Assembly: GCA_934717805.1 (NCBI GenBank)
Contig: CAKUZG010000001.1
Span: 21,794 to 85,793, forward strand
Source of the DNA: an uncultured Candidatus Saccharibacteria bacterium
GTDB taxonomy: Bacteria; Patescibacteriota; Saccharimonadia; Saccharimonadales; Saccharimonadaceae
Direction of reading: 5' to 3'
Length of the DNA stretch: 64,000 nucleotides
In this document: positions 34,973 to 42,004 of the stretch, in pieces
Layout: each line of letters begins with the position of its first letter
Numbering within the stretch: position 1 is the stretch's first letter
Translations under genes and position numbers: made by a program
The notes under the pieces: model-generated
Told to the model about the DNA's origin: nothing
Seen by the model: only the letters and a program-made list of their open reading frames with translations
Database searches by the model: none

Positions 34973-35651
34973 AAAAGGTTTTACAATTATGGAATTGATG
35001 CTCGCAATGGGCGTGATTGCTTTTTTGCTGCTTTCGGTTGCGGGCTTAATTATCCAAATGACAAACACCATTACGCGTGGAACAACCTATAAAGATCTAA
35101 ATGCAGCTTCTCGAACGATTAATGCAGATCTAACAAAAACATTTAATTCAACATCTGTTCTTGATGGATGGGATGGTCAAAACAATAATAATGAATATTA
35201 TAGGGTTGTTGGCGGTTCGGGTGCATTTTGTACAGGCTCGGTGAGTTATTTATGGAACACTAACTTTAGAGATTCAAGCGCATTAATTGTTTATGCTAGA
35301 GATAACAATCCGGTTCGGTTTGTTAAAGTTCGTGATACCGCAAAAAGTTACTGTTCAAACAATGCTCAGAGTACGGTTTGGAGGAATGTTCCTCGCAACG
35401 ATACAGTTACTGAAATTTTGAGCAATAATGAAGTTAATCTTCAGCTTCACAGTATATCATTTACTTCAGGAGGGAATTTGATTAGCTCATCTTCAAATCA
35501 AATGATTGTAAATATCGCCTATGTTTTAGGAACGCCGAATAATGACGACATTCGACTTAATGCTGGAAGTAGAAACTGTGAAGGCAACGTTAAAAGTAAT
35601 TATTGCGCAATTAATAAATTTGAGCTCACTGTAAGAACTCTTGGTAGATAA
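34953..35651 (+). CDS. type IV prepilin-like protein 3 (PilW-like)
   Basis: The 232-residue protein has the prepilin leader NKKG-FTIMELMLAMGVIAFLLLSVAGLI with Gly at -1, Phe at +1 and Glu at +5. The body is Asn/Ser-rich with six cysteines. Position and layout resemble the PilW/PilJ minor pilins that prime assembly. No small abundant-type pilin gene follows, so the main pilin may be encoded elsewhere. An AGGAAA within the previous gene may serve as the ribosome binding site. Confidence 0.87.
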   Translation: MIQQGNKKGFTIMELMLAMGVIAFLLLSVAGLIIQMTNTITRGTTYKDLNAASRTINADLTKTFNSTSVLDGWDGQNNNNEYYRVVGGSGAFCTGSVSYLWNTNFRDSSALIVYARDNNPVRFVKVRDTAKSYCSNNAQSTVWRNVPRNDTVTEILSNNEVNLQLHSISFTSGGNLISSSSNQMIVNIAYVLGTPNNDDIRLNAGSRNCEGNVKSNYCAINKFELTVRTLGR

Positions 35652-35653
35652 AC

Positions 35654-35685
35654 AAAAAGCGGCTTTTTCGAAAGTCGCTTTTATT
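35654..35685. terminator. bidirectional terminator with TTCG loop
   Basis: An 11-pair stem (35656-35666 with 35671-35681) closed by a TTCG tetraloop, flanked by A- and T-tracts. It ends the pilin genes and the convergent Xer gene. Confidence 0.85.
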
Positions 35686-36598
35686 CTGTTTCGCTATGAA
35701 ATCGTTCGTGGATTTCTTTCAAATGTTGATCAGTAATGTGTGTATAAATTTGTGTTGTTGCGATACTCGCGTGTCCAAGCATACCTTGAACTGAGCGTAA
35801 ATCTGCGCCATTCACGAGCAAATCTGTTGCAAAAGAATGGCGCATTGTGTGCGGAGAAACGTGTTTCGTGATTCCTGCTAGGCGCGCGTATTTTTCAACC
35901 ATTCTCTGAACTGAGCGGGCAGTAATTCGGCGGTAATTTCCATCTGTTGATGGTTTTTTATAGCGTTTCGAATAATTCAAAAATAACGGCTGAAGGTTAT
36001 CTTCTCGTGCTTGCAAGTAATTTTCAATATGTTCGGCAGCTTTTTTCGAAATAAAAATTGGGCGATCTTTGTTTCCTTTTCCGCGAACCGTAAACTCACG
36101 TCGTTTTGTGTTGATGCTTCCGCGATTTAAACTCACAAGTTCTGAAACACGGAGTCCGCTAGAAAAAAGCAGTTCAATAATTGCACGATCGCGCAAGTCG
36201 CTTTCAGTTTCGTTTGGAATTGCTGAAATTAAACGTTCAACTTCTTCGTAGTGCAAAAAATTTACTTGCGGTTTAACAATTTTTGGTAGTTCAATTTTTG
36301 AAGGTTCAAGACTTTTAATATCTCGGCGCGAAAGGTAAGTTAAAAATCTTCGAAGCGCGATAAGATGATACGCTTGGGTAGTTCTACCTAAACTTTTGCC
36401 AGAATCATTTTCGTAACGATTGAGCCACAAGCGATATTTTCGAACAAGTTCAGAAGTGATTTCTTTAACAGGGATATCTCCCGAAAATTCCACAAGTCGC
36501 TCTAAATATAGTTGATAATTCTCGGCAGTTTTTTTCGAACGGCCACCTTCAACTTCGAGCGACTCAATAAAATCTTCAATCCCTTCAGAAATATACAT
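35681..36598 (-). CDS. tyrosine recombinase XerC/XerD
   Basis: Xer recombinases resolve chromosome dimers at dif, activated by FtsK. The 305-residue protein has an N-terminal SAM-like core-binding domain and the catalytic residues in SSGLRVSELVSL (Arg near 152), RGKGNKDRP (Lys), HTMRHSFAT (His-x-x-Arg), LGHASIATTQIYTH (His and the Tyr nucleophile). It is chromosomal and not beside an element, so a housekeeping role is likely. XerC versus XerD cannot be decided. The ATG follows TATAAT by 6 bases on the minus strand. Confidence 0.94.
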   Translation of the reverse strand: MYISEGIEDFIESLEVEGGRSKKTAENYQLYLERLVEFSGDIPVKEITSELVRKYRLWLNRYENDSGKSLGRTTQAYHLIALRRFLTYLSRRDIKSLEPSKIELPKIVKPQVNFLHYEEVERLISAIPNETESDLRDRAIIELLFSSGLRVSELVSLNRGSINTKRREFTVRGKGNKDRPIFISKKAAEHIENYLQAREDNLQPLFLNYSKRYKKPSTDGNYRRITARSVQRMVEKYARLAGITKHVSPHTMRHSFATDLLVNGADLRSVQGMLGHASIATTQIYTHITDQHLKEIHERFHSETE

Positions 36599-36604
36599 AA
36601 TCTT

Positions 36605-36610
36605 ATTATA
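36605..36610 (-). promoter_or_regulatory. leaderless-type -10 box of the Xer gene
   Basis: Minus-strand TATAAT with a 6-base gap to the ATG at 36598. Confidence 0.65.
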
Positions 36611-36631
36611 GCATTTTTTTCGAAAAAAGAG

Positions 36632-36637
36632 TATAAT
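36632..36637 (+). promoter_or_regulatory. -10 box of ndk
   Basis: TATAAT divergent from the Xer promoter. The ndk leader is about 22 bases and has a strong AAGGAGG site, so this gene is not leaderless. Confidence 0.6.
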
Positions 36638-36666
36638 TTTAAATATAAGCTTTAAGGAGGATTTTT

Positions 36667-37176
36667 ATGTCGAAAGAGTTAATTCAGCGAACACTAATTT
36701 TGTTCAAGCCCGATGCGGTTCAGCGTGGAATTGTGGGCGAAATTTTAACACGTTTCGAAAGGGTTGGCTTAAAAATCATCGGTACAAAAATGATCTTTCC
36801 AAACAAAGAGCATTATCACAAACATTACGAAGGAATCGGCAAGATGGTAACGCGCCGTGGCGAAAAAGCTTTTGATATGGCGCTGGAATTCATGACACAA
36901 GGGCCTGTGATTGCAATGGTTCTCGAAGGCGTTGAATCGGTTGAATTGGTTCGAAAACTTGTTGGCGGAACTGAACCAAAAACTGCGCTTCCGGGAACAA
37001 TTCGAGGAGATTATTCGCACATGAGTTTTGGTTATGCAAACGAACATAATGTTGGCATTCCAAATTTAATTCACGCATCGGGAAGTGTTGAAGAAGCAAA
37101 ACAAGAAATTAAACATTGGTTTGCTGATCATGAAATTTACGATTATCCTTCACCTCGAGAAAAATTTACACGTTAA
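36667..37176 (+). CDS. ndk: nucleoside diphosphate kinase
   Basis: NDK exchanges phosphates among nucleoside triphosphates. The 169-residue protein has the family's TLILFKPDAVQRGIVGEI start, the ATP-binding region GTIRGDYS and the active-site motif NLIHASGS with the phosphohistidine near residue 136. It is about 20-25 residues longer than bacterial NDKs, mainly through an insertion near residues 60-75 (GKMVTRRGEKAFDM) and an extended C-terminus (YDYPSPREKFTR), as in archaeal-type and CPR enzymes. AAGGAGG lies 6 bases before the ATG. Confidence 0.95.
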   Translation: MSKELIQRTLILFKPDAVQRGIVGEILTRFERVGLKIIGTKMIFPNKEHYHKHYEGIGKMVTRRGEKAFDMALEFMTQGPVIAMVLEGVESVELVRKLVGGTEPKTALPGTIRGDYSHMSFGYANEHNVGIPNLIHASGSVEEAKQEIKHWFADHEIYDYPSPREKFTR

Positions 37177-37219
37177 AATCTCGCTATTTTTGTAAAAATC
37201 TGTTAAAATAGAGAAGTGA

Positions 37220-37296
37220 GCCTCGGTAGCTCAATTGGATAGAGCAGTTCCGTCCTAAGGAAAAGGTTATAGGTTCGATTCCTATCCGGGGTACCA
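37220..37296 (+). tRNA. tRNA-Arg (anticodon CCU)
   Basis: A 77-base cloverleaf: acceptor GCCTCGG/CCGGGGT, D-arm GCTC/GAGC, anticodon loop GTCCTAA with CCT, T-arm ATAGG-TTCGATT-CCTAT, and an encoded CCA. It reads AGG. Base 32 is G and pair 27-43 is mismatched, both mildly unusual. A TAAAAT box lies at 37204-37209. The next gene starts only 12 bases after the CCA. Confidence 0.95.
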
Positions 37297-37308
37297 CTGA
37301 TTTTATTT

Positions 37309-37824
37309 ATGAAAGAACAAATTTTTAAAGGCCAAAGAGAAGACGAAGAATTTCTCTTTATGTTTCGAAAGCATATTATTGCGATGCGCAAGGGTTTTTA
37401 CCTTTTTTTGGGCGTTTTTGCAATTTCTTGTTTGCCGACTTTTTTTCTGCTAACTTCAGATAATCTAATGAATGCGCTTTGGATTGCTTGCGGTGGCTTC
37501 TTGGTTGGATTTATGCTGTTTTTGTATCATTTCATGCTGTGGTATTATTCAATCTATATTGTTTCGAATCAGCGCATTCGTCAAATTACGCAAAAAGGAT
37601 TTTTTGGCCGAAGAATGATGGATTTGCCGCTTTCGAAAATCCAAAGTGTTAATTTCGAAATTCCAGGATTTTTTGGTGATATTTTCCATTTTGGAACAAT
37701 AAATATTTTTACAATTGTGGGAGATTTAGAGATTAAAAATGTTGAACACCCAGAAGATATTTATAACAAACTTCAAGATGCGATTTCGAAAGTTGAAATA
37801 GAGGAGGAAAATGAAGAATTTTAA
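37309..37824 (+). CDS. bacterial PH-domain membrane protein
   Basis: The function is unknown. The 171-residue protein has two transmembrane helices (about 27-48 and 55-78) and a C-terminal PH-like beta domain of the YdbS/bPH2 type (WYYSIYIVSNQRIRQITQKGFFGRRMMDLPLSKIQSVNFE). Such proteins sit in the cytoplasmic membrane. There is no promoter or Shine-Dalgarno site between it and the tRNA-Arg gene 12 bases upstream, so it is probably made from the tRNA precursor. It overlaps the next gene by 14 bases. Confidence 0.85.
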   Translation: MKEQIFKGQREDEEFLFMFRKHIIAMRKGFYLFLGVFAISCLPTFFLLTSDNLMNALWIACGGFLVGFMLFLYHFMLWYYSIYIVSNQRIRQITQKGFFGRRMMDLPLSKIQSVNFEIPGFFGDIFHFGTINIFTIVGDLEIKNVEHPEDIYNKLQDAISKVEIEEENEEF

Positions 37825-38809
37825 AGAAACTCAAATTGCGAAAATTACAAATACAACACTCGAAGAACAGCGTAAAGAAATTTTAAACAAAGGTAAAAAA
37901 TTTAAATATCCTGTTCAGTACAGTAAAAACCGATTAGTTGGAAATGCTTTAATTATTGCTTTGGTAATCCTAGTTACTGGTTCGGGGTCTTTGATGTATC
38001 AACTATATAAGTCGCAGAATACTAGCGAATTCATCTATCGTTTTACAACAGTTATACCATTTCCAGTTGCGAATGTTGATGGCGAAAATGCACTTTATCG
38101 CGATTATTTGATAGAATATCGTGCAAATATGCAAATTACAACAACTAAAAAAGATGAAATCGAAGGCGCCAACAACTTAAAGACTCTTTCAACTTTTAAT
38201 AAAAATAAAGCAATGAAAAACGCAATTGCGAATGCTTACGCCCAGAAAAAAGCCCGAGAATTGGGAATTTCTGTTTCAGAAAAAGAAATTGATGAGGCTT
38301 TTGATGCACAGCGAAAAACGCAGAACACTGAACTTACCGAAAGTGCGTTATATAAAATTGCTGCCGACAATTATGGTCTCTCACCAAGTGAATATCGCCG
38401 AATGTTTATTGAGTTACCGCTCCTTCGTCAAAAAGTTGCTGTAGCGATTGATAAAAATGCCGCTAATACTAGAGATGAAGTTGTAAAATATTTGAACAAC
38501 AATTCTAACGACTTTTCGAAGGCTGCCGAACAATTTGGTGATAAAATTGAATACAATAAACCTGGAAAAGTTCGAAAAACAAATATTGACGGTGGTCGCT
38601 CAAAGGTGGCTTCACAATTAAACGTTGGCGAAGTTTCGAAACCGTTTATTTCAAATGCTGGTGATGGCTACTATATCGTAAAACTTATCGAAAAAAGTGA
38701 CAATGAAATTAGCTATGAATCGATAAAGATTAAGTTTACCGAATTTAATTCACAACTAGAAAAGCTTGAAAAAGAAGGTAAGGTTAAAAAATATATCAAG
38801 GTTGATTAG
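37811..38809 (+). CDS. membrane-anchored PpiC-type peptidyl-prolyl isomerase
   Basis: This 332-residue protein resembles PrsA/SurA foldases that help secreted proteins fold outside the membrane. It has a charged cytoplasmic start, one transmembrane helix (about 44-64), a SurA_N-like helical domain with KARELGISVSEKEIDEAFDAQ, and a degenerate parvulin domain (DFSKAAEQFGDKIEYNKPGKV...SQLNVGEVSKPFISNAGDGYYIVKLIEK). A GAGGAGG site lies within the end of the PH-domain gene. It could handle pilins or other exported proteins. Confidence 0.88.
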   Translation: MKNFKETQIAKITNTTLEEQRKEILNKGKKFKYPVQYSKNRLVGNALIIALVILVTGSGSLMYQLYKSQNTSEFIYRFTTVIPFPVANVDGENALYRDYLIEYRANMQITTTKKDEIEGANNLKTLSTFNKNKAMKNAIANAYAQKKARELGISVSEKEIDEAFDAQRKTQNTELTESALYKIAADNYGLSPSEYRRMFIELPLLRQKVAVAIDKNAANTRDEVVKYLNNNSNDFSKAAEQFGDKIEYNKPGKVRKTNIDGGRSKVASQLNVGEVSKPFISNAGDGYYIVKLIEKSDNEISYESIKIKFTEFNSQLEKLEKEGKVKKYIKVD

Positions 38810-38818
38810 TCTGTAATA

Positions 38819-38852
38819 AAAAAGATACCTATAAAATGGGTATCTTTTTAAG
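38819..38852 (+). terminator. terminator of the foldase gene
   Basis: AAAAAGATACC and GGGTATCTTTTT arms around TATAAAAT. Confidence 0.85.
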
Positions 38853-38859
38853 CAAATAA

Positions 38860-38886
38860 AAAAACGCTCGAAAGCGATTTTTTAAA
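38860..38886 (-). terminator. terminator of tRNA-Asp
   Basis: AAAAATCGCT-TTCG-AGCG-type stem on the minus strand followed by seven T. The loop again carries a TCGAAA palindrome half. Confidence 0.75.
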
Positions 38887-38895
38887 GTCTAAATT

Positions 38896-38973
38896 TGGCG
38901 CGCCCGACCGGATTCGAACCGGCGATCTCCTCCGTGACAGGGAGGCGTACTAGGCCAGCTATACCACGAGCGC
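38896..38973 (-). tRNA. tRNA-Asp (anticodon GUC)
   Basis: A 78-base cloverleaf on the minus strand: acceptor GCGCTCG/CGGGCGC, anticodon arm CCTCC-CTGTCAC-GGAGG with GTC, T-arm GCCGG-TTCGAAT-CCGGT and encoded CCA. It is followed by its own terminator. Confidence 0.95.
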
Positions 38974-39054
38974 ATCGCTAGACTAATACAATTTTATCAA
39001 ACTTCAATAATAAAATCAAGGGCTTTTTTAGTTTATTTTTTAAAAAGTTTGTGC

Positions 39055-39060
39055 TATAAT
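39055..39060 (+). promoter_or_regulatory. -10 box of tRNA-Thr
   Basis: TATAAT 11 bases before the mature 5' end of tRNA-Thr. Confidence 0.6.
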
Positions 39061-39071
39061 ATTAAGCATAT

Positions 39072-39147
39072 GCCGATGTAGCTCAGTTGGTAGAGCAACG
39101 CACTCGTAACGCGTAGGTCAGCAGTTCAATCCTGCTCATCGGCTCCA
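39072..39147 (+). tRNA. tRNA-Thr (anticodon CGU)
   Basis: A 76-base cloverleaf: acceptor GCCGATG/CATCGGC, D-arm GCTC/GAGC, anticodon loop CTCGTAA with CGT, T-arm AGCAG-TTCAATC-CTGCT and encoded CCA. It reads ACG. Pair 31-39 is an A-C mismatch. The next gene begins 17 bases downstream. Confidence 0.94.
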
Positions 39148-39164
39148 AATAATTTTTTATTCTT

Positions 39165-39536
39165 ATGAAAACAATAACTAATCTATTTAAACCAATTATA
39201 AAAGATCGCCGAATGTTATTAGCAATGGTTTCGGTGTTTTTAGCAGGAATTATATTTTTCATTTTCATGATTTTAAATGTAAAATCATACGATTATCTAT
39301 TAAATGTTCGATATACCGTTTTTGGTACCAGTGAATTTTATAAAGATTCTTGGGTTTATCGTATTATTTTAGCTGTTTTTGGCTTGATTGTTGCTTTTGT
39401 TCATAATATTTTAATCGCAAAAGTTTATAATATTTCTGGTCGTCGTGTTGCTGTTGTTTTTGCAGTTTTAAGCGTTGTTTTAATGATTGTTAGCTTATTC
39501 GTTATTGGTGCTTCAATTCGAGAGATTCCAAACTAA
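39165..39536 (+). CDS. small polytopic membrane protein, unknown
   Basis: The function is unknown. The 123-residue protein has three predicted transmembrane helices (about 17-38, 64-85 and 93-115) with a positive N-terminus. It begins 17 bases after tRNA-Thr without its own promoter or ribosome binding site and overlaps the glycosyltransferase gene by one base (TAATG), so it is probably a partner of that enzyme. Confidence 0.82.
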   Translation: MKTITNLFKPIIKDRRMLLAMVSVFLAGIIFFIFMILNVKSYDYLLNVRYTVFGTSEFYKDSWVYRIILAVFGLIVAFVHNILIAKVYNISGRRVAVVFAVLSVVLMIVSLFVIGASIREIPN

Positions 39537-41230
39537 TGAAAAAACAAAAGATCGATATCGAAATCCCACTTGGAAAGCGAACTTTAAAGTATCGCTTTTT
39601 CGAGATTTTACCAGCATTTTTAAGTTTTGGCGCAATTATTTTAATGTTCATACTTTCGTTCTTTTCACCTTTTTTGGCCTCAGTTTATCTTTTAACGATT
39701 ATTACAACTCTTCTTATTAAAGCGATTGGAATTGCTTATCGAATGATAACAGGGCATATACAGATTGAAAAAGCTCAAAAAGTTAATTGGAATAAGCGAC
39801 TTTCTGAACTAGAAAATCCTAAAAAAGCGCTTGAGAAGATAAAAAATCAGGAAAAAAGTAAGGAATACGATTTTAAACAGCATGTTCAAAATTTGCATGA
39901 TATTATAGATAGACCAGAAGCTTTTCCAGATCCTTTCTCGGTAAAAAATGCCGTGATTATTGCCGCTTATAACGAACCTTATGAAGTGATTCAACCAACA
40001 ATTAAATCTGTTTTAGCTTCAAATTATGATGCTAAAAATCTTTTAATTTTCTTGGCCTATGAGGAACGCGGCGGTGAAGGTATTGAAAAAACTGCAATTC
40101 GGCTCAAAAAAGAGTTTTCGAAAAGTTTTGGCGCTTTCGAAATTGTAAAACACCCAAAAAATCTACCAAATGAAGTTGTTGGAAAAGGTGGAAATATCAC
40201 TTTTGCTGGCCGAGCATTGCAAAAATATTGTGAAGATAATAAAATTCCTTTCGAAAATGTACTAGTTACAACTTTAGATAGCGATAACAAACCTCATAAA
40301 GAATATTTTGCTGCTGCAACCTATGAATTTGTTGTTCATGAAGATCGCAAAAAGTTATCATATCAGCCAGTTTCGTTATTTTTGAATAATATTTGGGATG
40401 TTCCAGCGCCAATGCGCGTGGTTGCAACTGGTAATTCATTTTGGAATATTGTTTCAACGATGCGGCCGCACCTTTTGCGAAATTTCGCTTCACACTCTCA
40501 ACCGTTAGATGCTTTGGTTGAAATGGATTTTTGGTCAACTCGCACAATTGTTGAAGATGGACATCAATTCTGGCGCAGTTATTTCCACTTTAATGGTGAT
40601 TATTATGTTGTGCCGATTCGCGTGCCAATCTATCAAGATGCGGTTTTGAGCGAAACTTTACTAAAAACACTTAAAGCTCAATTTATTCAACTTCGTCGTT
40701 GGATGTATGGCGCAAGTGATATTCCTTACGTTGCGAATTTATATTTTTCAAAAAATCGAAATGTTCCACTCATTGATGGCCTAATGAAATTAATCCGATT
40801 AATTGATGGTCACGTAACAGCTGTGTTTCAATCACCAATGGCAGCTTTTGGCGGTTGGGTTCCGTTGATTGTTTATGCGGCATCATCTCGCAGTGTGATT
40901 GTTCACCAATTACCGAATGTTATCAGTACACTTCAACAAATTGCAACAATTGGTATTTTTATCACAATTTTAATTAGCTTAAAGATGCTACCACCACGTC
41001 CAGAACGATATAAAAAACGTCGTTCTTTCTGGATGGTTGCGCAGTGGATCTATATGCCTGTAACTTCAATCTGTTATAATGCGGCAGCTGCAGCGTATTC
41101 ACAAACCCGATTAGCACTTGGTAAATATCTTGATAAATTTGATGTTACCGAGAAGGGGCGAATTGAAGATGTTGAACGCGCCAAGGCGGAAAAAGCTAAA
41201 AAGCGAGCATTGAAAAAGCAAAAAAAATAA
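39536..41230 (+). CDS. family 2 membrane glycosyltransferase
   Basis: A 564-residue inverting glycosyltransferase of the processive GT2 type, which would make or extend a surface polysaccharide at the membrane. Two transmembrane helices (about 22-68) precede the GT-A domain. That domain carries AVIIAAYNEPYEVIQPTIKSVLAS, the DxD motif in TTLDSDNKPH (near 246), VEDGHQFWR (acceptor-site Glu-Asp) and the QLRRWMYG Q-x-x-R-W motif. Further transmembrane helices follow (about 450-535) and a lysine-rich tail. The sugar is unknown. A terminator follows at once. Confidence 0.9.
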   Translation: MKKQKIDIEIPLGKRTLKYRFFEILPAFLSFGAIILMFILSFFSPFLASVYLLTIITTLLIKAIGIAYRMITGHIQIEKAQKVNWNKRLSELENPKKALEKIKNQEKSKEYDFKQHVQNLHDIIDRPEAFPDPFSVKNAVIIAAYNEPYEVIQPTIKSVLASNYDAKNLLIFLAYEERGGEGIEKTAIRLKKEFSKSFGAFEIVKHPKNLPNEVVGKGGNITFAGRALQKYCEDNKIPFENVLVTTLDSDNKPHKEYFAAATYEFVVHEDRKKLSYQPVSLFLNNIWDVPAPMRVVATGNSFWNIVSTMRPHLLRNFASHSQPLDALVEMDFWSTRTIVEDGHQFWRSYFHFNGDYYVVPIRVPIYQDAVLSETLLKTLKAQFIQLRRWMYGASDIPYVANLYFSKNRNVPLIDGLMKLIRLIDGHVTAVFQSPMAAFGGWVPLIVYAASSRSVIVHQLPNVISTLQQIATIGIFITILISLKMLPPRPERYKKRRSFWMVAQWIYMPVTSICYNAAAAAYSQTRLALGKYLDKFDVTEKGRIEDVERAKAEKAKKRALKKQKK

Positions 41231-41258
41231 GCACTCTGAAAAGGGTGTTTTATTTTTG
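41231..41258 (+). terminator. terminator of glycosyltransferase gene
   Basis: CACTCT-GAAA-AGGGTG stem followed by TTTTATTTTT. The -35 box of the next RNA begins within its tail. Confidence 0.72.
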
Positions 41259-41283
41259 ACTTTGGAATTTAAATTTATAAAAT
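41256..41283 (+). promoter_or_regulatory. promoter of structured RNA at 41.3 kb
   Basis: TTGACT (41256-41261), 16 bases, TAAAAT (41278-41283). Expected start near 41290. Confidence 0.7.
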
Positions 41284-41289
41284 TTAAAA

Positions 41290-41470
41290 GCGGCCATTTT
41301 GACCGCCTAACGTAGGGACATTTGTAAGATTTTATTAAACCTTACCAAAAAATGCGTCGTTGTTTGGGTAACGAAAAGAAGAGGTAGAGAACCTAACAGA
41401 TGAATTTCCGATTTTTTACGCCCAAACCTGGTTGAACTTTTTCCGCAGTTCAACCTCGTTTTTTTATTTT
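41290..41470 (+). ncRNA. candidate structured non-coding RNA, about 180 nt, unknown family
   Basis: A promoter and a strong terminator bracket a stretch without a credible ORF. Visible helices are GCGG/CCGC (41290-41306), TTTGTAAG/CTTACCAAA with one bulge (41321-41349), GTTTGGG/CCCAAAC (41362-41368 with 41421-41427) enclosing AGGT/ACCT (41382-41394), and the terminator stem. The size recalls 6S RNA, but a long open-promoter-like rod is not evident, so I leave the family open. It lies between the glycosyltransferase and the restriction-modification cassette. Confidence 0.6.
41429..41470 (+). terminator. terminator of structured RNA at 41.3 kb
   Basis: GGTTGAAC (41430-41437) and GTTCAACC (41448-41455), perfect arms, then a seven-T run. 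Confidence 0.85.
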
Positions 41471-41768
41471 AATGCTTTTTATGTAAAAATTCAAGTGTAA
41501 CCACAATGACACTCACTTTTTAAAGATTAAAATTTTGTTCGCTTTTGGTAAAAAATACATTTTTATAATTAAAACATTTCACGCGAAAGTCAAATAAAAG
41601 GAGGCGAACAAACTTAAAGCAAATATATCACCAGATAAATAAAAATTTTCAAAAGTTAAAAACTATCTTGTGGAAAAGATTTTAGAAAATGTGCAAAACT
41701 AAAAACACTACAACGCTATATATGGGGAAGAGAAAAATAACAGAAGCTATAAATCTCTTTGTATTTTT
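41471..41768. other. non-coding interval with weak inverted repeats
   Basis: I see no gene here. It holds a 5-pair hairpin AGTGT/ACACT (41494-41513) before a T-run, a spaced inverted repeat TGTTCGC/GCGAACA (41536-41542 and 41604-41610) with a GGAGG next to the second arm, and a second copy of ACATTTCACGCGAAA (41574-41588). Only a 24-codon frame is present near 41724. Confidence 0.4.
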
Positions 41769-41797
41769 TTGCAAAAAAGTGAGCTTTTTGATATAAT
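41769..41797 (+). promoter_or_regulatory. promoter of restriction-modification operon leader
   Basis: TTGCAA (41769-41774), 17 bases, TATAAT (41792-41797). The expected start near 41803 coincides with the first base of the long closing stem of the leader. Confidence 0.75.
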
Positions 41798-41801
41798 TAA
41801 A

Positions 41802-41978
41802 GTGTCTCAAAAATTAAGTATTAAAAGCATTTCGGAAAGTGCATTTTTTTCGCATAGTTAAAGCCCTTGAAGTAGGGCGCCTTAGCGAGAAAAATTTATT
41901 TTAGGGTTTGACCCGAAATGCGTAAGAATTTTTGAGACACTCGTTCGGGTGTCCTATTTTTATTTCTTGCGCATTTTT
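41802..41978 (+). promoter_or_regulatory. switch-like structured leader of methyltransferase gene
   Basis: Fold 1 is closed by a 14-base perfect inverted repeat (GTGTCTCAAAAATT at 41802-41815 with its complement at 41927-41940). Inside are GCATTTCGG/CCGAAATGC (41827-41835 with 41913-41921) and a hairpin TCGC-TAA-GCCCT/AGGGC-TTA-GCGA (41850-41888). Fold 2 reuses the 3' strands: AAATGCGTAAGAA (41916-41928) pairs over 13 bases with TTCTTGCGCATTT (41964-41976), and GACAC/GTGTC (41936-41953) nests inside with a T-rich stretch after it. The folds exclude each other, which is the hallmark of a riboswitch or attenuator. The next gene starts at 42005. Alternatively it is a free small RNA. Confidence 0.6.
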
Positions 41979-42004
41979 ATCTTTTCGGAAAGAAAGGATT
42001 TTTC

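Noticed and set aside
35681..36598. Integrase of a mobile element
   Set aside because: The protein is Xer-like in length and motifs, no att repeats or cargo flank it, and its neighbours are pilin genes and ndk.
41724..41798. 24-codon ORF starting MGKRKITEAI before the methyltransferase leader
   Set aside because: Very short, no ribosome binding site, and it runs through the promoter of the leader.
41802..41978. Retron msr-msd RNA
   Set aside because: The inverted repeats at both ends resemble a retron layout, but no reverse transcriptase gene is present. The following genes are a methyltransferase and a DUF262-HNH protein.
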